Assembly: GCA_028532985.1 (NCBI GenBank)
Contig: JANCIK010000008.1
Location: forward strand, 868,001-932,000
Length of the DNA stretch: 64,000 nucleotides
Reading direction: 5' to 3'
Origin: Stropharia rugosoannulata
Taxonomy: Eukaryota > Basidiomycota > Agaricomycetes > Agaricales > Strophariaceae
Made by a program: the position numbers and the translations under genes. This document shows positions 53,401 to 63,964 of this stretch, piece by piece. Below the pieces are notes generated by a model, which did not search any database, was not told the DNA's origin, and worked only from the letters and a program-made list of their open reading frames with translations. How positions within the stretch are numbered: position 1 is the stretch's first letter; the number at the start of each line of letters is the position of its first letter.

Positions 53401-55000
53401 GGTATAGTCCATTTCGTAGTGCTCCAGTGAAGATTTCGGTTTTGTCTTTGAAAAATCTGACCCGTTTGTTTCCAAAGACGACATCCCACCCAGCAAGGTC
53501 CATTCGGCTAATGGAGATCAAGTTAGCGGTTACGTCTGGAGCATGTAGCGCATTCACAAAGGTCAGAGTGTGTTCCTTTCCATCATGGACGACCTTGATC
53601 TCGACATTTCCAATTCCAAGGACTGTGAAGCTCGCGCCTTTCTTCGAGGACTGGCCTTGAAGATTGATCGTCTTATATGTCACAAATACAGACTTGTCCT
53701 TGAAGAAGTGAGTTGAGCAGCCGGAATCTGCTACGCAAGCTGACGAGATTGATTCAGTGTTTTCGCTCGCGATAAGCGCTCGTATTTTGTTGATGAATGG
53801 TTCATTTTCGACTATTAGGCGCCATATTTCATCTTCATTGTCGATCAGGTCCTGTGCCTCAGTATCGTCTTGATTTGGTAGAGGAGTTTCCAAAGCAATC
53901 AAGAAATTGATTTCGTTAATGTCAGGTACGATCGCCGATAATGCATAATGGACTCCAGCACTGATTGTTCCGTTATGGTCATTTGATGACAGTGCATCCA
54001 TGGTTGCCATGTTAGCTGTTACTGGCGTTCCTGTCCGGCGCCCTTTCCACCAATCGGGGTATTGCCCAGCTTTACCACCACCCGGCTTGAAACAATCTGC
54101 GATAAGATGCCCGCTTTTCCCGCAAGCTGTATTGGCACATTTGAGGTTCGGGTTTTTAGGGCCTTTACTTCGTAGGTTGCTAACTTCTGCCTTGAGGGCC
54201 AAGACGGTTGCTTCGAGGGCCCGTACAGCGTCATCAGGTTTTGTGGGTGCCTTGGATCTCGCTTCCCTTATTGCTAATCTCTCGGCATGAGTTGTTAGGT
54301 TCATGATGACTTTATTGAGGTCGATTTCCCCGTACATCGGAGTGATGATTGGGTCCCACGAGTCCGGGAATGAATCGAGGAGTTTTGTTATGAATCTTGT
54401 GTCCGAGATCTTTGCGCCAGCTTCATTGGCACGTTGGCGTAGTAAGCGCATCTTTTCTATATGGCCATCCTCCCCTGCTACCTTCCCGCCTTCGGTAAGT
54501 TTGCACGAAGCCAGTTCCTCCTCTCTGAGATTTCTAGCTCGGTCACTTGTTCTTCCGTACAGGTTTTGCAGGTGGTTCCACGCATAGTACGCCGATTTGC
54601 TTGGATCAATGCCCGATCCATGAATATCAACGACATTAATGAGAATCGAAGATAATGCTACATTCTCGCGTAGTTCGTACTCGAGGGCGCTTGGCGATGT
54701 GGAGTGGAGTGGTGTAGGTCCTATGACAGTGGGTACATTGGGTCTTTTGGACGTTCCTTTTGGGGTAGTAGTGGGCTCCTTTTCGGACGGTTTTGGATCA
54801 TCATCGGTATCGCTGTCAATGTCTTCCGAACTCTCAATACATTCCGGTGGGATATTGATCTTTCCACACCAGTACTTGTGTAGTCCCTTGGGTTTCCCAT
54901 GTGCTTCCATAAGAAGCTTCCAGTGAGTATAGTTCTCATAGCCTCGAAGACGGTCTTTCTCGGCTAGAGTGATGGGTGAGAGAATCGATGAAGACGACAT
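50426..55000 (-). CDS. Copia Gag-Pol polyprotein
   Basis: An open frame of 1,506 codons from ATG 55,000 to TGA 50,480; the same frame continues to a second TGA at 50,426. Gag with a CX2CX4HX4C knuckle (CANTACGKSGHLIADC, about residues 290-305); protease active site CVADSGCSTHFF; pre-integrase ALWHRRYAHFG; integrase core with NIDVWGPA, YVRTDNAKEF and NGTAERSIG (D-D-E); RT with RWVYDEKTDAVGNLIKRRGR, LIDVVGAFLNA and active site GTYTDDVTM; RNase H with GYTDSSYADE, STGEAEYVG and YCDNNAAKSL; then ADIFTKALG. The TGA at 50,480 replaces an expected Arg (KALG-R-PKHEKF), a C-to-T change at CpG, and removes only the last 17 residues, so activity may persist. Confidence 0.92.
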
Positions 55001-55096
55001 GCTCGTTTAGGTTTAATTTTGGTTCGGGTTCGGTATTTCGGGTTCAGTGAGTCAATAACTAGTCGTGTATGTCTGTTTTGAGTTAACACTTGCACA

Positions 55097-55110
55097 CAGG
55101 GCTCATAACC
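55097..55110 (-). other. Copia primer-binding site, half-tRNA-iMet type
   Basis: On the minus strand GGTTATGAGCCCTG follows the 5' LTR directly. It is complementary to the anticodon arm of initiator tRNA-Met (GGGCTCATAACC), as in Drosophila copia, where a tRNA-iMet half is the primer. Confidence 0.75.
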
Positions 55111-55407
55111 TGTTGGGAAGTACGAGTGAATACTAACTCAGACGTTGACTAGAAGGTAAACGACTGATATACCTGTTGGGAAGTACGAGTGAATACTAAC
55201 TACAGGTATGTAAGTAAATAGAGATAAAATATATATGTAGGATGTACACACCTCAGACGTTGACTAGAAGGTAAACGACTGAGGTGTGTATGTTTGGTCG
55301 TCGAGAAAATAAAACCTCCGTGCCATAACATAGGCAAAGAACGGAAGCAAAAGGTAAGTAAATATGGTAAGTATGTTGTATGGAGGTCGAGGGTTCAATT
55401 CTCGACA
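55111..55407 (-). repeat. Copia 5' LTR, 297 bp
   Basis: Partner of 50,008-50,363, with two copies of the TGTTGGGAAG unit where the other has three. Otherwise nearly identical (one A/C change seen in CCTACGTG/CCTCCGTG). Confidence 0.92.
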
Positions 55408-55653
55408 AAGACAGTAACCGTTATGTGCTCCGCTGACAGCTATTCCGGGTACTTCAACTGTGTACTCATGGCCTGTACAGTCCGCTGAACCCCACACAAC
55501 CGCCCGCTGAACACACGCGTGATGATTTGTGATGCACGCGCTGAGCGCTGAGACGGCTGACCAGGCTAGTCACCGCTCCGCTGTACCCCTGCACTTCAGC
55601 CCAATGCGCCCGCTATAGCCACTTACAGCCTTGGTGTAGACGCAGGCCTGTCA
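55408..55653 (-). mobile_element. Relic LTR related to E2, second part
   Basis: Continues the LTR interrupted at 50,007: three more CCGCTGA words (55,430; 55,482; 55,504) and an end ...GCAGGCCTGTCA that corresponds to the reverse of the E2 LTR start TGACAGGGCTGC. Confidence 0.65.
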
Positions 55654-56157
55654 CCAGACGCTCCTGGACCACGCAGTACTGTCCCCGGGCCTGTTGATTC
55701 AAGTTGTCATCATCGCATAGTCGGAAGTCCAGCCTCTTCACTCTCTGCACTCAACCTGTCCACTCTCCTTGGTTCCCATTCTCGTTCTTCCTTCGGTCTC
55801 GTCCCCCCTGTGTCCCTCCCCATTTGTTCCCACTCCTGATTTGCTCCCAAGCTATGTGAGTCGTGACTCTGATCTGTTCACTGTCTGCCTCGCCGTTTCC
55901 CAGCCGCCCTGAATTATATGGTCATAGACAACTCATAAGGGACATAGGGGCAATAAATTCTGATGTAATAACCCCCCTTCCTTCTCTTGTTCAATTTCAT
56001 AGAGAAACTCTGATATATTGTTCTCTGACTTTAGGTGATTCAGCAGCATTGATGTTATCTCGTCATCTTCTTCATGACATTTCACAAGACTCCTTGTAAT
56101 GAGTCGGAGCTGATGGCGTTAAATATACCCATTATCGTTAAAGTCCTATATCATACT
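55654..56157. other. No gene recognised
   Basis: About 500 bp at the 3' side of the NACHT gene; pyrimidine-rich in part. Short ORFs only. Confidence 0.35.
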
Positions 56158-57820
56158 TCATCGTTCGAACCAGCAATTGAAGAATTTGATGGAACTCACC
56201 AATTTTTTTATGCAATCCATGTATGACACACGAGAAACACGACTCAAACGTGAGGCGGGATCAAATGAGAAGATACACGCTTTTAGCTCAGGAGTAAGCG
56301 CAGCATACTCAAGCAAGAAGATGACTGTCATAATTTTATGTTGTGTTGGCCTCATGCATGTTACTACCTGCCCAATTTTTGCCTGAAAGCGGTACCACAG
56401 CACAGCCGCACAAGTACTCCAGATTGGGTCCCTCACAGAGTACTCTAGTGAACGAGTACAATCCATCAAGAAGTCAGGAAGTGATGCATGCAGGAATTGT
56501 AAACCTTCATTGCAAGAGATTATGGAAGTAAGGTCGACCAGGGCTACGGAAATATCGGCTTGCGACAGACCAGTAAAATCACTTATTTCATGGACTTTTT
56601 CTATATGGCCAATAATTGCCAGTGTTAAAATGATTTTCGCAGTATGTAGATCCTCAACATGGGAGAATATCTGGCGATATAGAGCATCCACCTGAGCGAA
56701 AGGAGTTGCAGTCTTCATAGGTTGCATCCCACGAACAATTTCAAGTTGCAAAACTGGGTTAGACCGCGGCAAGGATACAAAGTGCATGACAACCGACGCG
56801 TAGATGAATTGACTGGAGGACCTATGGACGATCTCTTCAATCAAATCCGATCCTGGCCAATTCTTGTCCAGATAAACATTGAAAGGGTGTGTCTCATGGA
56901 TACCACGGAAACCGTCAGTCAGAAAACAGCGAATATCGTCGTCAGGGCGGTAGTGTGCATCTAGTGGCATTCGGCGAAGGATATTGGAAACTGCAGGGGA
57001 GTTAAAGGTCGCTTGCAGTTGTACTTCATTCCGGCTAGCGAAGAGTGCAATGATTGGAATACTCTTGGATCCGAGAACTCTGGCCATTTCTTTAACTATT
57101 GTCGTCTGATTGTCATGGTCGTCACATTCATCTACTCCATCGATAAGCAGGAGCAACTGGAAACTCGGTCTGTCACTCAACAGAGCTTGAAGAGGGCGAA
57201 CAATGAGTTGATCGAGTTGGGATGCAAAAGTTTGTTTGAAAATCAGGGGGTTATTCTCGATGGTTTGAACCATTGCAGATTTTATTTCGGGGACAAGACG
57301 AATGATCTGATATGCTAGCGTAGGGATAAGGGAGCTTATGGTATTCCTCGTGGAGTCCGTTCGGAAGAAGAAAAAACTTGCGACCAGAACACCCTTTCGG
57401 ATGGAAACTTCTGCTATTGTTTGCCCTATGGCCGACTTTCCTGCTCCCGCGGCGCCGTTCAACCACACAATCCATGTAGTTCTGACAGCTTTCTCTTCTG
57501 CTATCCAACTGAGCAAGTCTTGCAGTACCGCTTCGCGTGTGTTCTCGTGACAGCATGGTGGGTCTACGCGCTGTGCTGAATCATGGAACGCAGCGCTTGC
57601 CACGTGTTTCTGCAACCACTGGAACCCATCTGGTAAACAGTGACAAATCAGGTTCTTTTACATTCAGAATCGTCAGAGGCGCACCAATTGACTTCTTTTG
57701 CTTGCTTTTGATGACATTCGTAAAATGTCCTCCAGTAATTACAGTATTGCTTGCGTTTGGTAAGAATAGTAGCTGAGCGCGCTGATCAGAAGCACACGCC
57801 AATGAACTTGTCGAGCTCAT
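56158..57820 (-). CDS. NACHT-domain P-loop NTPase, two exons, 535 aa
   Basis: Exons 57685-57820 and 56158-57629 join in phase across a 55-nt intron. The N-terminus is short (MSSTSSLACASDQRAQLLFL), then LQKHVASAAFHDSAQRVDPP, the usual lead-in of agaricomycete NACHT proteins. Walker A: WLNGAAGAGKSAIGQT (about residue 100). Walker B-like: LLLLIDGVDECDD (about 205). A sensor-like FASRNEVQLQ and a winged-helix-like region with HASLPDFLMD follow. No WD40 or ankyrin repeats are found before the stop, so it is a short form without a sensor domain. In fungi such NLR-like proteins act in self/non-self recognition and programmed cell death; the role here is inferred. No lesion seen. Confidence 0.85.
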
Positions 57821-58379
57821 GTGAAATGAAACGGTGGTGGTCAGGTAGGATTATCGTTGTAGCGGATTGGATGTATGCAATGCTCAGAGAGGAGCCAATA
57901 TAGTCATAGCTCAAGCGGAGCAAATGGTGGGGGTGAGACCAGACAAAATCGTGATGGTTTGCTCTAAGTAATGGCAAGCACTGCATTGGCACCGCATGCA
58001 TGCTGCATGCTGCACCTAAAAATAACTTATCTCTTGTCTTATGTACTTTGAGAATACTTGGCCAGCCCTATCAGCCTAAAATATTCAGATTCCCCTGCAG
58101 GTAGATTGATGGTAAACATGCAAAACAATAGGAGCTGTAGACACGACGTGTCATAATAATAAGAGCCAGGTATATGTATTGTTTGTGTAAATAAGATAAG
58201 TGCCAATTCTAATCTCCTCTTAAAAGTAGGCCCGGATAAATTTGTCAACTGCCGGTGCCTACTTTCTACTCTAGAGCGCGAACGGTGCCGCTTCCTCTTG
58301 GTCCCACCGCTGTACACTATCCCCACACGTGCATGAAACAGCTCTGCTCCTGAGCTACGTGTAGTTTTTCATACCAACA
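57821..58379. other. No gene recognised
   Basis: Upstream region of the NACHT gene, presumably including its promoter. Only short ORFs. Confidence 0.35.
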
Positions 58380-59745
58380 TTGACAGCATCGCACTGTCTG
58401 TGCATCTGGTCCCGAGCACTTGCCATCACCACGTCCCGCAGTCCCACGCCTATTCGCCCCGCGCTGGATGAACATCTTCCTTTAGTCCCTTCCCCTGTCC
58501 CTCTGTGGCTCCGGCTGCTGCATATCGTCACCCATCAGCACACGCCCCGACTCAAAAGGGGCAGCGTACGGTAGTGCTTATTATGAGCTGCTGGTCACTC
58601 ACCCCCAGTCCGCCCCGCAAGGACCCTGCCCCCGCCCACCGCGCCTCTCCGCACTACACTTCCTCTAAAAAGCCTCCCTCATCCCCTCACTAGTAGCTTG
58701 TTCCGATCCGTCAATTGCCCTTGCTCGAACCTGTTGTCAGACGGTCAGCCCGTTCACAAGCGTGAACAGTTATTGCTCATCCTACCTTGTTACTCCCCTT
58801 CACATGGTCACCTTTCCTCTGCGCCCGTTTGTATCTACGCCCTGATGAAGCAGCCCCGCCCACCAGATATACATAACACGTCGTAACCTACTAAGATCCC
58901 TGTACCAATATCTACAGCATTGCACAGAGTCCGCTCCGCCGAGCCGTGCATGTCGCCCCGGGCCGGCTAAATACCCCTTTTTCCTCTTCCACTCTCCCTC
59001 GGTCTCGCCGCCGGCCGCTTGTCCCCATTGCCCGTCGCCCTGAGCTCACGCATCACACACGTCCCCCCATCAGACTACGCCCGTCCCCATCAAATCATGC
59101 CCGGAACAGAAGCAGCAGCATACCGTAGAGCATATCGACGCCATCTGTAATTCCATCCGTCCCTCTAGACCAATGACCGTTCTCGCCCGTCCCTGTACCC
59201 ACGCCCCAAGCCCCATGTCCCACGTGCCTACCGCATGCGCCACGCCCTGCACGAGCTTCGAAGTAGCTCAGAGGTATAACCGGTCAGTCCTATTTAGACC
59301 ACGCTACGCTGATCCGCGCTGGGCGGATTAGCACCCGCCCCCGACCCGCCACATATTGGAATGTTGCGTATATCATGCATCATCCTAATCCCCTGTAGTC
59401 CCTGCGGTCCCTGGCCGACGAGCTCGATCATGCACGCACACCCTGGACGGCCTGACTCAGCGCTCAAGCGCTCAACACTTAACACGCGCCCCGTGGGCCA
59501 TACACAATCCCATTCTGAAGGCCCATCGCCCATGCATGAGCACGTATGTCCCTCACCCTCACCCTCACCCTCGCCCTCGCCCCCGCCCACTGTGCTCCAC
59601 GTCCGGCCGCGACTGTCCGCACTCCTCTGCCTCTATCCGCGCCGCACGCCACACGCACCACGCGCCTACTGAGTCTGAGTACTCCCTGCCCCGCCTCGCC
59701 CCGAACCAACTCATTGCGCGCACATCAGCAAATCTGGGACTTACT
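58380..59745. repeat. C-rich repeat, copy 1
   Basis: C-rich plus strand with a CCCTCACC/CCCTCGCC hexamer run at about 59,550-59,585. It shares diverged blocks with 61,080-61,740, for example ACTAGTAGCTTG...CCGTCAATT and TTGCGTATATCATGCATCAT. ORFs here are compositional. Confidence 0.6.
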
Positions 59746-60050
59746 ATATAGTACCTACTAGCATTATATAATACCATAGCACCATAGTAAGGGTTCTTAT
59801 CTATTTAGCACGGCATAGCATAGGCTCATATCTACATAGTAACTCGGCTACATTATGTAGTATTATATAACACTCTGTAGAATTACATAGTACAGTACCA
59901 GTACTTAAATTCGAGCAGCATTTAGGTAGATCAAGGGCTATAATATTGTTTATTACTTATTCACACTTTACGTCTATTACAAACAACATAATATTAAACT
60001 TATATATATATATATGTAAGTACATTAAGAGCACGGGCTAGACAGGGGCT
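59746..60050. repeat. AT-rich repeat patch
   Basis: Repeated words such as ATTATATAATAC, CATAGTA, TATGTAGTATTATATAAC, and a (TA)n run near 60,001-60,015. No coding content. Confidence 0.5.
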
Positions 60051-60454
60051 GTTTCGTGATGCAGTGGGGTCGTATATGGCATGGCATGGGTCTTGTGGTA
60101 GTCGTTTTTCAATATGGCAGGGTCATGGGGTGGTTGGGACATACGAGGCAGTGGGACCTGCATGGACAGATTGGGGGATTCGGTTACTCACCTATGCTTC
60201 ACCCCTTTTCGTGCCTGTTCCCTGCTCCCTGCAGCTTCATTGTCATCTTGTCATTGGCGTCATTGGCGTCATCAACATTGTTAGGGTGGTTGCACTATGG
60301 GGGAGAGGGAAGGGGAATTCGGCATGGTGGTGGTAGTGGATGAAGAGGGAACGGCTGCGACGTGGCAAGAAATATCCATAACACAGCCTTGACACAGCCT
60401 TCGGAAATAGCCGAGAAAAAGCGGTATATGTATTCTTTAGTTCAATCAAAATAA
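60051..60454. other. No gene recognised
   Basis: Short overlapping ORFs without motifs. A CATTGGCGTCATTGGCGTCATC micro-repeat lies near 60,253-60,274. Confidence 0.35.
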
Positions 60455-60545
60455 ATGGTGGTATGGCCTAGGTGGTTTATTACGGCCTTCTACTACATAA
60501 GTCCCTTGAGGCTTGGGGTTCAATTCTTGCTGGTCGCATTTTTTA
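60455..60545 (+). repeat. tRNA-derived SINE-like unit (pol III A and B boxes)
   Basis: TGGCCTAGGTGG at 60,464-60,475 matches the A-box consensus (TRGCNNAGYNGG), and GGTTCAATTC at 60,517-60,526 matches the B box. A T run follows at about 60,539. The stems do not pair as in an intact tRNA, so it looks like a tRNA-derived SINE head or a decayed tRNA, not a working tRNA gene. Confidence 0.5.
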
Positions 60546-60719
60546 ATAAGTTAGCATACATGAAATTTGGCTTACTGCTGGTTGTAACTTGTACGATATG
60601 TCGATATCATTATATCTACACACAGTATACTTTATTTAACTTAGTATATAGCGGTTCGAAAGCCTGGAAAGATATAAAAATGAGCCAAAGACATAACAAG
60701 ATCTACGAACTTTGAAAAC

Positions 60720-60960
60720 TGCTGAAGCTATAACTATAGTCGTTATTAGATTAGTATTTATGGCATGACTTGCAGAGCTTATTATAGAGTACTACAACAT
60801 GCTATATAACGATTATAATTATACTATATAGTGCTACGTGACTATGGGCCATTATAAGCCTAGTCTAATTACTATAACATGCTATGAGATTGTACGGTAT
60901 TACTATGCCATTCTATGAGATCATGTGGTATTATTATGACATGCTATGAGAAAATGGTTG
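60720..60960. repeat. AT-rich short tandem repeat, period about 31 bp
   Basis: Between about 60,880 and 60,955 the word GCTATGAGA/TCTATGAGA recurs three times with GGTATTACTATG/GGTATTATTATG between. Flanking DNA has further TATAGT-type words. Confidence 0.55.
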
Positions 60961-61079
60961 GATTTGCTGATGCAGTCCCTGCGGCACTCAGCACAGCGCT
61001 GTGAGTTCCGAGTCCCTGCCATGACCGAGTTCCTGCCACCCGCCCCTGCGACAAGGTGTCTCCTTCTCGCTAGTTAAAA

Positions 61080-61740
61080 ACCTCTCACGTCCCCTCAGTA
61101 ACTAGTAGCTTGCTCCCATCTGTCAATTACACGTTGCTCGAAGCTGGTCTCTCCGGCGGCCGCCTGTCTCATCCCTCGTCTCCCCGTTATCTCATACCCG
61201 TCCCCATCACATTATGCCCATCACATTATGCCCATAACAGAAGCGGCAGCGTACTGTAGGGTGTATCGAATTCCATTCGTCTGTTGCACATGCATGGGCA
61301 CGTACTTCCCTCGCCCTCGCCATCGCCCTTCCGCACTCCTCAGCACTCCTCTGTCTCTACCCGCGCCCGTCCGCCTCCACTTACGCCCAACCACTGCGCG
61401 CCTACTGCGTATGTACGCCCGAGCCCTGAGGTATAACGATACTACGCTGATTGGCGGTGGGCGGATTAGCACCCACCCCCGTCCCTCCCGCTTCGGAATA
61501 TTGCGTATATCATGCATCATTCTCGTCACCTGCAGTCCAGGCTGTGGTCCCGGCCGACGTTCACACTCGCTCTCGCACCCGACCTGCTCGCTCTTACTCC
61601 CTACTGAACTGCTCACTTATGCATATATGTACACAACTGATGTTCGCACCCAGCAGTGACCATGCGCCCCGTGAATCGCTGGGCACAGCGTTCCGGGACG
61701 CGGATGGAGGGCACGACTCTGCTGACGCGTCGTTAGTCGC
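61080..61740. repeat. C-rich repeat, copy 2
   Basis: Diverged copy of 58,680-59,700 in the same orientation: AACTAGTAGCTTGCTCCCAT, then CCGTCCCCATCACATTATGC, TTGCGTATATCATGCATCAT. Interrupted at 61,749 by an LTR element. Confidence 0.6.
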
Positions 61741-61748
61741 TCACCCAC

Positions 61749-62292
61749 TGTTAGGACTTCGAAGACAGAGTCTATAAGTCCTGAACAGACGACCTGGTCC
61801 GACGTTATCTAATCAAAGGTTCAAGGTAATCTCTTGACGAATGTCTTTGCAAGATGCGAAGACAGAGTCGTGAAGAGAGAGCTAGCTGACTTATGAGCCC
61901 TAAGTCAGAGAAAGGTAGAAGAGGTATGATTCTCAAAGAACTAACTGGAGAGTTAGCTCGGTATCTACTACATCTTATATACCTATCGATGTATGGTATA
62001 AATAGTGGCGCGCGCACACGTAGTCCAAAGGGGAAAGGGGGCGCAGTAAGAAGTAAGTAATATTCGGGTTCCTCTGCCACGGGTGTGGGACGAGGTTCCA
62101 CGAGTGCGAGAGAGAGAAGTAACTATTGTTCTCTCTCCAACGAGAAGGTTCGTAAGTAGAAATACAATTGCGAGATCGTTCGCTTAAGTAAACGGGGAAT
62201 AGCGCGACGTGATAAGATAAGAAGGATTGATAAGAAGGGATTGTATCACGATAAGATAAGAGGGGAAAAAGAATAGTACAGGTTTTGTAACA
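61749..62292 (-). repeat. 3' LTR of the gag-only element, 544 bp
   Basis: TGTTAGGACTTCG to TTTTGTAACA. The left flank CCCAC (61,744-61,748) is the candidate target duplication; the partner lies outside the window. Confidence 0.65.
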
Positions 62293-62326
62293 TTACCCCC
62301 GTATTAGCATCGATGCTCTGCATTGA

Positions 62327-63964
62327 TCAGAGGTTGTCGGTCCATTCCGCGAGTATGTCATAGAGGGTCGGGGCGTTGTTGTTAGCGATTTCTTCGCGAT
62401 TGGTTTGTAGTTCGGAAGGGGTCGGGGGGCGGTCAAACTGTGCAATAAGTTCACTTATGTCTTGCGCGGGGGTGAAGAAAGGCGAGGACTCTCTCGAGGG
62501 TATTTCGATTGGTCTGAGGGTCGGAGGGGAACGTTGGTGGACTCGTTCTTGTGGGAGTAGAAGTCGAGGGGGAAGTTTCCAATCTTCTGGGAGTAGGTTG
62601 CAGGTAAGGACGAGATGGCCGATCTGGTTACAGCTTCCGCAGGGGTGTCTGCAGAGCCGAGTCATGTGACCGTACGACCCACAATTGATACACATGGTCT
62701 GCCCAGGCTCGGGCGATGACCTTGGGTTGCGTGGCGGGAGTGAGTGTCTTCGGGCGATTCGTCGGTATTGGCCGGGGAGCATTACGCGCTCTACCTGTTC
62801 TCTTAGTAGACTTTCGACTGTTTCGGTGTAGGGTGTTGGTTCTAAGCCAACCGGTAGGGTTGGCGCGTGCGTGGGTGGTATCTGAGTCAGGATTTCGTAT
62901 GGGAATTGGTTTTCTATTTCTTCCGGGCATGGTGAAAGTCGAATCAACCGGGGTTCAGGGGAAGGGATTGGTGAGTCCTCCAGCGGGTTTTCTTCAGCTG
63001 CCTCCAGTGCTCGGATTCGGCGTCGTGGGTATGGGGAGAAGCGATGTCTGGGTGTGGGTAAGTGGTGCCTCGTTACGATTCCTATGGGCGCGTCTTCTTC
63101 TCCTGACGATTCTTCCGTGTTTGCGAAGTCGGGATATGGGTGATGGAGGAATCGCCGCGAGTATCGTACTACGGGTTTCGTCTTTCTGGGGCGGTAGTAA
63201 GGATAGCGTGTCGTTCGGTTAACACGCGGGTTTGGAAGTCGGGGTTTCGGTTTAGCTCCTGCCAGAGCTGCTCCCTTGTTCGAGTGAGGATAGATGTCTC
63301 CACTTGGTGTCTTTCAATTGTTCTGTTGACGTCGTCCAGATGGTTCATGGTGGGAATTAATGTGCCCGGGATTCGGGCGGTAATCCTTTGAAAGCTTATT
63401 CTGGGGTCGATCATTTCGATGAACTCGTCAAGGGAGACGTATGGGTCGGGAGATTCGATGGGAACGGACATGGGAGACGGGGTGTCGATTTCGGTTTGGT
63501 CATCGTCATCGATGGTGAGCTGGTTTTGATTTGCTCGGATGTACAAGCGGACTCCAGTGAGGGTGGCGCGGAGATTTAGCCTGTGTGCGAGATTTCTTTC
63601 TGACTCGGGTTCGAATGCCTGGTTGACCAGAGAGGAGGTACTCAATCTCGTTTAGTTTTTCCCGGTAGCTCGCTTGTTGGAATTGCGAGCACGTCTGTCC
63701 AATCTGGGGCGGGTCTAGTGCGATGGGGGTGCCGTATACGGCCGCGATTTCTGGCATGGGATAGGGCCATTCGTTCAGGTTTGGATGGGTTATTTCGTCT
63801 GTGCCTAGAGCCAGAAGGTATCGCGTAATCCTTCCTAGTATGATATAGCGGGCTCGTTCTCCAGCGCAGTAGCTCCCGTTGGTACGGGGATTAAGCTGGT
63901 TGGCGAAGCGGGTAAGGGTATCCTCGAAGCTAGTAAGGTGCGAAGCTGGAGCAGAGGAGGTCAT
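62327..63964 (-). pseudogene. Gag-like protein with two zinc knuckles, frameshifted
   Basis: ATG 63,964 opens MTSSAPASHLTSFEDTLTRF. Protein-like sequence passes through three frames without introns: the first to about 63,630 (YREKLNEIEYLLS), the second (LVNQAFEPESERNLAHRLN to EQLWQELNRNPDF) to about 63,200, the third (YRPRKTKPVVRYSRRF, then EPTPYTETVESLLREQVER) to the stop at 62,327. Two small indels therefore break it. The C-terminal part has tandem knuckles CINCGSYGHMTRLC and CGSCNQIGHLVLTC (CX2CX4HX4C). It would bind element RNA. No protease or RT follows. Confidence 0.7.

Larger units (their letters stand above)
50008..55407 (-). mobile_element. Copia LTR retrotransposon, 5.4 kb, nested in the relic LTR
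   Basis: LTRs at 50,008-50,363 and 55,111-55,407, TG...CA ends, perfect TSD AAGAC at 50,003-50,007 and 55,408-55,412. A single long polyprotein lies on the minus strand, with gag-protease-integrase-RT-RNase H order typical of Copia. It is nearly intact; the one clear lesion is a TGA 18 codons before the expected C-terminus. Confidence 0.95.

Noticed and set aside
59546..59590. Possible telomeric repeat (CCCTCA)n
   Set aside because: The unit is not CCCTAA, the run is short and degenerates to CCCTCG, and it lies inside a dispersed repeat.
60455..60545. Functional tRNA gene
   Set aside because: Boxes are present, but the acceptor and T stems do not pair.
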